Positions 8,530 to 14,119 of a DNA stretch of 14,119 nt are shown piece by piece. The number at the start of each line of letters is the position of its first letter. Positions within the stretch are counted from its first letter, which is position 1. The stretch is from an uncultured Eubacteriales bacterium (GTDB taxonomy: Bacteria > Bacillota > Clostridia > Oscillospirales > CAG-272), in contig CAKRPQ010000048.1 of the NCBI GenBank assembly GCA_934385225.1, forward strand, positions 1 to 14,119, given 5' to 3'. The position numbers and the translations under genes were made by a program. The notes under the pieces are model-generated. The model did no database searches and was not told the DNA's origin. It saw only the letters and a program-made list of their open reading frames with translations.

Positions 8530-11139
8530 TTAAATAATTTTTTCCATATCTTTATCAAATTCGCTCATACGGTTGTCTGTGTTAAAGAAATGGAAGCCCC
8601 ATATTTTATACTTGTTGTCATCTACAAAGATTTTCGTTGCGATTGCCTTGTTCTCGATTTCAAGTAGGAAGTCCTCTTTCCACTTGTCGCCTGCAATGAG
8701 ATGAGTTCCTTTCGGCTCAATGAACACTTGCAGCTGTTCATAACCGTCTGCGTTTTGCTTGTGCAGGAATAACAGATAGTCAGGCTCAAAACGTTCACCG
8801 CCGTCAAAGGAATAGATGTGCAGTTGGCGTTCGTTTCTGATAAGGAACACTTTGTCGTACTTCTTTTTCAAGAGGGGCATATAGGATTTGAAATAAGCGA
8901 CGAATGCCTTTTCTTCGCTTGTTCCGAAGTTGTCTTCGAAGGCGAACCAGTCTTCTTTTGATAGGTCAATTTTCCACTCACTCCGTACGGACGCATCGTT
9001 CTGAGAATAGCCCAGACCTCCGTCGTGCATGACTGTATAATTGCACTTTTTGTCTTTGAATATATCGTAGATGTGTGTAGGCTTAAATTCTTTTGTGCCT
9101 TCATAAGCTATTTCGATGCTTGAAACGGATTCGGCTATTTTTCCGAGAGCATTTACGCATGCGGAGAAAAGAACGGACGGTGTAGGCGTTTCGTACCTTG
9201 ATGTAATTTCAATCTTTATATTTCCCAGATAGTTCGGGCTTTTTATAAATTCTTCGGTGGACTTTAAGTTCGGGAAATAGCTTTTCAGTGTGTTGAATTT
9301 GAACACGCTGTATTTGCAAAGTGCTTTGTTGACGATTGCACGATTGATTTCAGCGATTTTCCCAAAGGTGGGGCGGTAAACATACGCTGAATTTTTGTTG
9401 TCGGTAGTCTCGTCTTTTTCCAGAATTATGTCTTCTCCCGAACTGCCCGTTGAGAGCTTGACAGAATAAATGCGATCCTTGACGGACGGAAGAAGTCCGC
9501 CGACATCATTCCTGCTTTTTTCGACGCGATTGTTTGTAAATACAAGCCCTTCGCGGTAAAGCGAATCTGCCTTAAAAGTGTCTTTCAAATCATAGTTACG
9601 AACCGTCTGATTTTTAATATCAATGCCGATTTCGTGCAGTGCGTTATGGAGATCGTCAATATAACGGCTGTCATTTTGGCAATGGTAGTAGAGTTCCTCG
9701 CATATACGCAGCGGATTGTCGATGTCGGTATCGTACTTTCGCTTGTATTTTTCCTGCTCGTCGTCAATCTGAAAAGGGCAGTAGCGCGCACCGCGACCGA
9801 TAAGCTGTGCTTCCGAAATCGTTGCGGGAGATATTTTTTTGCCGCCCGACTGCCGTGTTTCATACAAGCGGACAATATCGAACAGATTGAGTACGTCCCA
9901 GCCCTCGTCCAGCTTTTTGACCTCAAAAACGGCACGATACGGATTTGTTGCGTCTTCAAGAGAATTTAACGCTATCTGCCTTGCCTCCGCTTCCTTGTCA
10001 TCGTTGGCGGAAATACAGTGTTCCGCGGAGAAATCTTCTTTTAGCTCCTGCGCTAACTGCTCAAAGCCGATGCCCTTATCTTTGAAGTAGTCGTACGCTT
10101 TTCCGAGCGTTCCATTGTTTGTCAGTTTCGAGATACGGTGCAGCTCTTCGCCCGTCAGATTTTTCACTTTATCAATGAACGCTTCCATAAAGGCGTGACT
10201 GTCCGCCACGCTTGCCGCCTTGAACAGTACAACGGGCTTTACGGACAGGCGATAATCCTGAAACATTTTAAGACGGTATTGACTTAACATTATCGCCTGA
10301 ATTGCCCGTTCCATAACAGACACATCGGAGCGTAGCGTTTTTATTTCTTTGGAGTAGCCGTCTGCTCTGAATTTTGAAAGCGGATAGTCATATACGATTC
10401 TGCTTTCGTATTCAGCACGAATTCGCGGATTGTTAATATCGCATGTAGCCGTAAATTCGAGCAGAACGTTATCATTGTTCATTCCGAAAATGCGTTGCAC
10501 CGTATATTCCCAGCTTTTATAATTGTCCTGTTCGTTCTTGTTTTTTTCAAGTGCCTTTGTGTCAACATTCAGATGATGCGCTTCGTCCGAGATAAGAACG
10601 ACTTTTTTATTCGCAAAATCGTCATAGGATATAGCGTTTTCCTTTGGTGTCCACATATTCGAATGAAGTCCTTGCGTCGTCGTAAAGCAGATATTGATTG
10701 CGTCCTCGTCCGAATATTGGAAGTTGTTTACCTCTTTAATATGAATACGCTCGCCGTCGAGACGAATTTCATCGGCAAACAGATATTTGCTTGAAAGAGC
10801 GTTTAAGAAATTTTCTTTTGTCTTGTCAACGATATTTGAAAGATTTACGAAGAAAAGGAAGTTTCGATACCCTTTTTTGTAAAGGTACAGCATAAGTCCC
10901 GCCATTATCATCGTTTTACCCGAACCCGTCGCCATGTGAAACAGCGTTTGTGTCGGTTTACGGCACATTTTTTCGTTTTCAAAATAGTTGATGAAGTTTT
11001 CAAATGCACTTATCTGGTACGGGCGCAGTTCAAAACGTTTATTTATGTTCTCCTGTATGTACGGCGGAATTTCGATGAAATTGTCGTCGTGTTTGTCGTA
11101 TTTGTGCAGCGCGTCAAGATCTTCGTAAAGGAACGGCAT
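8530..11139 (-). CDS. res: Type III restriction-modification system, restriction (Res) subunit: SF2 ATPase/translocase with PD-(D/E)XK nuclease
   Basis: 869-residue cytoplasmic subunit that, in complex with Mod, recognises unmethylated sites, hydrolyses ATP to move or switch along DNA and cuts it. Visible order: Q-motif-like 'FELRPYQISAFENF' (36-49), Walker A MATGSGKT (69-76), DEAH box SDEAHH (184-189), motif III LEFTAT (227-232), 'KKLDEGWDVLNLFDIVRL' (408-425) and motif VI AQLIGRGARY (444-453). The C-terminal nuclease shows FEPD (D787) and then IEPKG (E808, K810), the PD...ExK pattern of Type III Res. All key residues are present, so the enzyme appears functional. It begins 3 nt after mod ends and is translationally coupled to it. 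Length is slightly below the ~970 residues of EcoP1I/EcoP15I Res but the domain set is complete. Three short A7 runs in the mod/res coding strand do not break the frame. Confidence 0.93.
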   Translation of the reverse strand: MPFLYEDLDALHKYDKHDDNFIEIPPYIQENINKRFELRPYQISAFENFINYFENEKMCRKPTQTLFHMATGSGKTMIMAGLMLYLYKKGYRNFLFFVNLSNIVDKTKENFLNALSSKYLFADEIRLDGERIHIKEVNNFQYSDEDAINICFTTTQGLHSNMWTPKENAISYDDFANKKVVLISDEAHHLNVDTKALEKNKNEQDNYKSWEYTVQRIFGMNNDNVLLEFTATCDINNPRIRAEYESRIVYDYPLSKFRADGYSKEIKTLRSDVSVMERAIQAIMLSQYRLKMFQDYRLSVKPVVLFKAASVADSHAFMEAFIDKVKNLTGEELHRISKLTNNGTLGKAYDYFKDKGIGFEQLAQELKEDFSAEHCISANDDKEAEARQIALNSLEDATNPYRAVFEVKKLDEGWDVLNLFDIVRLYETRQSGGKKISPATISEAQLIGRGARYCPFQIDDEQEKYKRKYDTDIDNPLRICEELYYHCQNDSRYIDDLHNALHEIGIDIKNQTVRNYDLKDTFKADSLYREGLVFTNNRVEKSRNDVGGLLPSVKDRIYSVKLSTGSSGEDIILEKDETTDNKNSAYVYRPTFGKIAEINRAIVNKALCKYSVFKFNTLKSYFPNLKSTEEFIKSPNYLGNIKIEITSRYETPTPSVLFSACVNALGKIAESVSSIEIAYEGTKEFKPTHIYDIFKDKKCNYTVMHDGGLGYSQNDASVRSEWKIDLSKEDWFAFEDNFGTSEEKAFVAYFKSYMPLLKKKYDKVFLIRNERQLHIYSFDGGERFEPDYLLFLHKQNADGYEQLQVFIEPKGTHLIAGDKWKEDFLLEIENKAIATKIFVDDNKYKIWGFHFFNTDNRMSEFDKDMEKII

Positions 11140-11142
11140 CGT

Positions 11143-13047
11143 TTACACCTCCCCGTAGAAACTCTTCGTAAACGCCTTGTCATCTTCCGAAATACCGAAC
11201 GTTTCGTCTTCCATATCGCAGTAATTCACATACAGCTGGTTCTTGTCGAGCAATTCCATGAGTAATCTCTTTTGATTTTCGAGTGACAGCTCGCGGAACT
11301 CTTTTGCGTCTGTATCTATATCTTTCGGATTGACCTTGTAGCTGATGAAGCCCGTCTTTTTAATTTCTCCCCATATGCGCGACAGCGTTTCGCTGTCTTT
11401 TGCGTCTTGAATTTCGTCGACAAATTTCTGATTTGATTTTGCCAGCTCGCAGTAGACGAATGAGCCGCCGCCGTGCCATGAAACATCTTTTGAGATACCA
11501 GTCTGTTCCCCCTGTATGACCTTAATCAATCTCGGAATTGACACAGTTTCGATATAATCCATTTGCTCAAAGCCGATAAATCTGCGATTCATTTTTATAG
11601 CAACAGCTTGTGTCGTTGCAGACCCCATGAAGAAGTCCAGCACAAGATCATTTTCGTCTGTGGACAATTCTATTGCTCGTTTAATCAAGTCTTCTGGCTT
11701 TGGGTTTGTAAATACACTTTCTCCAAATAATTCGACCAGGTCTTTTGTTGCGTTTGTATTTGCATCAATTTCTTGCCAAATAATCGATTGCTTTATATCA
11801 TGCCAAATTGTGCTACTTGCTTTTCCTTTCCCGGCTTCTTTGACCTCAGAATAGTATGCCTTATATTGCGGCTTTGCTGTACCATTTGCACCGAAACGAA
11901 TTCGGTTGTCTTCCAATAGTTTTAAGTAAGTAGCTTCTTCTGTTCGCCAATGCCTACCAACGGGCGGGATATATTCTTCACCTGTATTGGGATTTTTGAT
12001 TATATATTGCAAATTTTTTCGTACATCAGGTGCGTCAAACGGCTCAAGGCGATATTTCCCTCTGCCATCGTTATCGTCATAGGTAAAAGACTCTACATCA
12101 AGTGCGAGTCTGAAATTGTTTTTATCGATGCTGTTTTTGTCCTTTGCATAAACAAGAATGTGGTTATGGTTTTCTGACATTAACCCATCACTTGAAATAG
12201 ATTTTCTGGATTCCCATGTAACATCAGCAATAAAATTCTCCATACCGAAAATGTCATCAGTTAGGACTTTCAGATAGTGTGCGCCCTCATCGGAAATCGC
12301 CATATATAAAATCCCGTTATTTGCTAATAGCTTGTGAGAAAGAGATAGCCGATTTTTCATAAACACAAGCCAAGAAGAAAGCTTAAAATTAGAGTTATAT
12401 GAAAATGTGTCCGATGGCTTTGTTGCAATAAAATAGTATGGCGGGTCTATGAAAATACACTTTACCAGTCCATTATATCTGGCTCCAATCGCTGCCAATC
12501 CAATCAAATTGTTGCCTTTTATAACTAAATTATCTGTACTTGAAATATTATTTATAATGTTGACGCCATCTGCTGTATATTTTTTTGCTTTCGTCAGCAC
12601 TTTCGGATAAAGAAGTCTATCCACCTCATCGGGAGCAAGCGTTTCGTTATAGAAAATTTCACTACGTTTCTGATCCTCTTTCGTCTGACCGCCTTCAAGG
12701 ACGCAATCTTTGTACGGGAAAACGAGTTCGACATCGTTTGATGCAGAAATGTAATCGCCGTTTCTGTCTACCAATCCGATTTTGTTCTTATAGCGTGTAT
12801 AGGAGTCGGGGAGAAATTCGCGATTGTTGATGACCCATCCGAACCCGACTTTATCGAAAACGGAGATGCCGTCAACGTCGGTAAAAAAGTGCTCTCTTGT
12901 AACATCATTCTCGTAGAGAAGTTTCAGCAGGGAAGCGTCCATTTTCATGGCGGCTTCGTAGACGGCGTTGCGGAGAAATTCGCCGTTTTTCGTAAAGAAA
13001 CGGTCGTCCTTTTTCAGAACTTCAAGTACAGATTCGTAGTAATTCAT
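11143..13047 (-). CDS. mod: Type III restriction-modification system, DNA adenine-N6 methyltransferase (Mod) subunit
   Basis: 634-residue beta-class DNA methyltransferase that carries both methylation and target recognition for the Type III system. Numbering from the 13047 start: motif IV DPPY at 201-204, then the family hallmark 'FSYNSNFKLSSWLVFMKNRLSL' (about 215-236), a central variable part (about 270-440) expected to hold the target recognition domain, motif X region 'FTNPKPEDLIKRAIEL' (about 446-461) and the SAM-binding motif I DFFMGSATT (471-479). The order IV...X-I is the beta class. The start at 13047 is chosen over the ATG at 13074 because AGGAGG lies 9 nt upstream of it, whereas 13074 has no Shine-Dalgarno and lies at the predicted transcription start. 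Bases 11521-12600 average roughly 37% GC by hand count, versus about 46% in the two ends, pointing to a mosaic gene. DNA target cannot be predicted. Confidence 0.93.
   Translation of the reverse strand: MNYYESVLEVLKKDDRFFTKNGEFLRNAVYEAAMKMDASLLKLLYENDVTREHFFTDVDGISVFDKVGFGWVINNREFLPDSYTRYKNKIGLVDRNGDYISASNDVELVFPYKDCVLEGGQTKEDQKRSEIFYNETLAPDEVDRLLYPKVLTKAKKYTADGVNIINNISSTDNLVIKGNNLIGLAAIGARYNGLVKCIFIDPPYYFIATKPSDTFSYNSNFKLSSWLVFMKNRLSLSHKLLANNGILYMAISDEGAHYLKVLTDDIFGMENFIADVTWESRKSISSDGLMSENHNHILVYAKDKNSIDKNNFRLALDVESFTYDDNDGRGKYRLEPFDAPDVRKNLQYIIKNPNTGEEYIPPVGRHWRTEEATYLKLLEDNRIRFGANGTAKPQYKAYYSEVKEAGKGKASSTIWHDIKQSIIWQEIDANTNATKDLVELFGESVFTNPKPEDLIKRAIELSTDENDLVLDFFMGSATTQAVAIKMNRRFIGFEQMDYIETVSIPRLIKVIQGEQTGISKDVSWHGGGSFVYCELAKSNQKFVDEIQDAKDSETLSRIWGEIKKTGFISYKVNPKDIDTDAKEFRELSLENQKRLLMELLDKNQLYVNYCDMEDETFGISEDDKAFTKSFYGEV
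11146..11154 (-). promoter_or_regulatory. res ribosome binding site embedded in the last codons of mod
   Basis: GGGGAGGTG overlaps the final codons of mod just before its TAA, 6 nt before the res ATG at 11139. A ribosome ending mod translation is thus placed on the res start, coupling restriction subunit synthesis to Mod synthesis. Confidence 0.85.
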
Positions 13048-13056
13048 ATCGAATTG

Positions 13057-13062
13057 CCTCCT
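13057..13062 (-). promoter_or_regulatory. mod ribosome binding site
   Basis: AGGAGG, 9 nt before the ATG at 13047. It decides the mod start, since the longer reading from 13074 would place this site inside the coding region. Confidence 0.88.
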
Positions 13063-13079
13063 ATTTATATTCATATATC

Positions 13080-13108
13080 ATTTTATCACACAATATCCGA
13101 TTTGTCAA
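13080..13108 (-). promoter_or_regulatory. Vegetative (sigma-A type) promoter of the mod-res(-SLH) unit
   Basis: Reading the minus strand, -35 TTGACA (13108-13103), a 17-bp spacer and -10 TAAAAT (13085-13080): a perfect -35, 5/6 -10 and ideal spacing. The predicted transcription start is near 13073, giving a ~26-nt leader before the mod start at 13047. Confidence 0.88.
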
Positions 13109-13128
13109 CGGCAAAAAACGTTTGACAA
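13102..13128. repeat. Inverted repeat overlapping the -35 box of the mod promoter (candidate operator)
   Basis: Arms TTGTCAACG (13102-13110) and CGTTTGACAA (13119-13128) are complementary except for one extra base and are separated by the 8-nt GCAAAAAA. The left arm contains the mod -35 element. The symmetry and location suit a dimeric repressor or activator site; no regulator gene is visible nearby, so this is inference. Confidence 0.55.
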
Positions 13129-13129
13129 T

Positions 13130-13157
13130 AAAAAATGAGGCGTTTCAGCCTCATTTT
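13130..13157 (-). terminator. Intrinsic terminator of sigG
   Basis: On the minus strand, a perfect 10-bp stem (13157-13148 with 13141-13132) closes a 6-nt loop, and T residues run to 13130 beyond the GC-rich part. It begins 3 nt after the sigG stop and separates sigG from the mod promoter. Confidence 0.92.
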
Positions 13158-13160
13158 CGT

Positions 13161-13934
13161 TTATATTTCTTTTCTCATCGCTTCAAGCGCGCCTTTTTCG
13201 AGACGCGACACCTGCGCCTGTGAAATGCCTATCTCCTCGGCAATTTCCATCTGCGTTTTGTTTTTGTAAAAGCGTAGGTTGATTATTTTTCGCTCGCGTT
13301 CGCCGAGGCGCTTCATTGCGTCGCGCAGGGCGATGTTTTCGAGCCATATGCTGTCGTCGGACGACGGGTCGCGTATCTGATCCATGACGTATATAGAGTC
13401 GCCGTTTTCGGTGTAGACGGGGTCGTAGAGGGAGATCGGTTCGATTATAGCCTCCATCGCGTGCGTTACGTCCTCTTTTTTCTCGCCGAGTTTCTTTGCA
13501 ATGTCCTCCGCCGTCGGCTCGCTTTGCTTTTCTTTTGCAAGCTCTTCTCTTGCGCCGAGCGCTCTGTATGCAAGATCGCGCACCGAACGACTGACCCGAA
13601 TGGTGTTGTTGTCACGCAGATAACGCCTTATCTCGCCTATAATCATCGGAACGGCATAGGTGCTGAAACGCACGCCTAACTCCACATTGAAATTGTCAAC
13701 AGCCTTGACAAGACCTATGCAGCCGACCTGAAAAAGATCGTCCATAAGCTCGCCTCTTCCCGCAAAGCGCCGCAGGACGCTGAGTACAAGGCGTAGGTTT
13801 CCGTATATGAGTTCGTCTCTCGCCTTCGTATCTCCCGCTTTTGCGCGTATGAGAAGCTCCTGCGTTTCCTTGGCTGTCAGTGTTTTCAGTTTTGCGGTGT
13901 TTACCCCGCATATTTCGACTTTACCATAATACAT
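13161..13934 (-). CDS. sigG: RNA polymerase forespore-specific sporulation sigma factor SigG
   Basis: 257-residue sigma-70 family factor that directs late forespore gene expression during endospore formation. The SigG-diagnostic N terminus 'KVEICGVNTAKL' (5-16) is followed by region 2 (about 35-105: 'NLRLVLSVLRRF', 'DDLFQVGCIGLVKAVDNF', 'FSTYAVPMIIGEIRRYLRDNN'), region 3 (about 110-185: 'RVSRSVRDLAYRALGAREEL', 'EPTAEDIAKKLG') and region 4 (about 205-257) with a helix-turn-helix 'TQMEIAEEIGISQAQVSRLEKGAL'. Length and sequence match Bacillus subtilis SigG (260 residues) throughout. AGGAG lies 9 nt before the chosen ATG. At the position of B. subtilis SigG Asn45 there is a tyrosine (Y44). Upstream lie a sigma-F-like promoter and RNA structures that can hide the ribosome binding site. 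It has its own terminator and is not co-transcribed with mod. Confidence 0.96.
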   Translation of the reverse strand: MYYGKVEICGVNTAKLKTLTAKETQELLIRAKAGDTKARDELIYGNLRLVLSVLRRFAGRGELMDDLFQVGCIGLVKAVDNFNVELGVRFSTYAVPMIIGEIRRYLRDNNTIRVSRSVRDLAYRALGAREELAKEKQSEPTAEDIAKKLGEKKEDVTHAMEAIIEPISLYDPVYTENGDSIYVMDQIRDPSSDDSIWLENIALRDAMKRLGERERKIINLRFYKNKTQMEIAEEIGISQAQVSRLEKGALEAMRKEI

Positions 13935-13943
13935 AAAGCATCA

Positions 13944-13960
13944 CTCCTATATGTAAGGAG
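13944..13960 (-). promoter_or_regulatory. sigG ribosome binding site in a local anti-Shine-Dalgarno hairpin
   Basis: On the minus strand, CTCCT (13960-13956) can pair with the sigG Shine-Dalgarno AGGAG (13948-13944) across a 7-nt loop. This small stem lies within the predicted short leader, so even the forespore message could be translated weakly. Confidence 0.5.
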
Positions 13961-13975
13961 AATATGTTCTGTATC

Positions 13976-14006
13976 AAGTATTGCCGAAAAATGAAAATTT
14001 ATATGC
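13976..14006 (-). promoter_or_regulatory. Sigma-F-type promoter of sigG
   Basis: Minus strand: GCATA (14006-14002), a 16-nt spacer, then GGCAATACTT (13985-13976). This fits the B. subtilis sigma-F consensus as I recall it (GYWTA, about 16 nt, GGNRANAHTD) at every specified position. SigG is a known sigma-F target in B. subtilis. It fits the sigma-G -10 consensus poorly. Expected start near 13968. Confidence 0.72.
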
Positions 14007-14048
14007 AGATAGTTGTAAGGTAATTTTTGTAATAAGGAGTGATGCTTT

Positions 14049-14119
14049 TCAAAAATCGAGTGCATTTCTGCCGAGCTTGGGCGAGAGACGCTCATTTTGA
14101 ATACCTTGCCATCCATATC
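14049..14119 (-). other. Window edge upstream of sigG; possible 3' end of an upstream minus-strand gene
   Basis: On the minus strand one frame reads 22 codons, ending RLSPKLGRNALDF, to a TGA at 14049-14051, next to the distal repeat arm. Its codons (CTC, TCG, CCC, GGC) resemble local usage, but I do not recognise the peptide and it does not look like the C terminus of SigE, the usual SigG neighbour in Bacillus. Too short to call as a gene. Confidence 0.3.

Larger units (their letters stand above)
13935..14048 (-). repeat. 14-nt perfect inverted repeat enclosing the sigG leader and promoter
   Basis: AAAGCATCACTCCT (plus strand 13935-13948) is perfectly complementary to AGGAGTGATGCTTT (14035-14048), with 86 nt between. 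In an RNA made from the minus strand, the distal arm would pair with the sigG Shine-Dalgarno and every base up to the AUG. A 14-nt perfect match at this spacing is not expected by chance. The predicted sigma-F transcription start (~13968) lies in the loop, so only longer read-through RNAs carry both arms. Confidence 0.8.

Noticed and set aside
12570..12576. A7 run in mod (and similar runs at 9834-9840 and 10541-10547 in res) as phase-variation tracts
   Set aside because: Seven-base runs are ordinary in this composition, the frames are intact, and there is no longer simple repeat of the kind known in phase-variable Type III mod genes.
13048..13074. Nine-residue N-terminal extension of Mod from the ATG at 13074
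   Set aside because: No Shine-Dalgarno before it, it coincides with the predicted transcription start, and a strong AGGAGG serves the ATG at 13047.
13122..13127. TTGACA on the plus strand as a -35 for a divergent promoter
   Set aside because: No -10-like sequence lies at suitable spacing and no plus-strand gene follows; it is the second arm of the inverted repeat.
13935..14048. Small mobile element (MITE-like) bounded by the 14-nt inverted repeat
   Set aside because: No target-site duplication flanks the arms (the outer bases do not repeat), and one arm is the functional sigG ribosome binding site; a regulatory RNA structure explains it better.
14042..14119. Possible divergent plus-strand gene starting at the ATG at 14042 after AAGGAG
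   Set aside because: Only 2 nt separate the Shine-Dalgarno-like sequence from the ATG, and the 26 codons to the edge match nothing I recognise; the AGGAG is better explained as the mirror arm of the inverted repeat.

Overview
The window is a ~14 kb chromosomal segment from an endospore-forming Clostridia-type Firmicute, most likely a gut inhabitant. Reasons: a clear forespore sigma factor SigG, strong AGGAGG-type ribosome binding sites, S-layer-homology surface proteins, and a large secreted GH89 alpha-N-acetylglucosaminidase with several F5/8C (CBM32-like) modules of the kind used on mucin glycans. I cannot name the genus.

Left part, plus strand (1-6120): a 5'-truncated gene for a multi-modular GH89 enzyme is followed, after a strong stem-loop, by a lipoprotein solute-binding protein. 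They look like a glycan-harvesting pair, but no permease genes are present. The unit ends at a classic terminator, which converges with the terminator of the minus-strand genes.

Middle part, minus strand (13108 down to 6130): a textbook promoter (TTGACA-17-TAAAAT) drives a Type III restriction-modification system, mod then res. The two genes are 3 nt apart, and the res ribosome binding site lies inside the end of mod. Only 20 nt after res comes a secreted SLH-domain protein with a CxxC-rich middle. No terminator separates the three, so they probably form one transcript ending at 6130-6162. An inverted repeat covers the -35 box of the mod promoter and is a candidate operator. The centre of mod is clearly more AT-rich than its ends, suggesting mosaic exchange of the catalytic/target-recognition core.

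Right part, minus strand (14119 down to 13130): sigG, followed by its own terminator. Its upstream region is the most interesting non-coding part of the window. A sequence fitting the sigma-F consensus lies ~35 nt of leader away from the start codon. A 14-nt perfect inverted repeat would bury the sigG ribosome binding site in any transcript reading in from upstream, but its distal arm is absent from the sigma-F transcript. A second, short anti-Shine-Dalgarno stem lies within the short leader. This looks like a forespore-specific translation lock on sigG.

There is no CRISPR array, rRNA, tRNA, insertion sequence or phage gene that I can see. No gene-free stretch exceeds about 190 bases.
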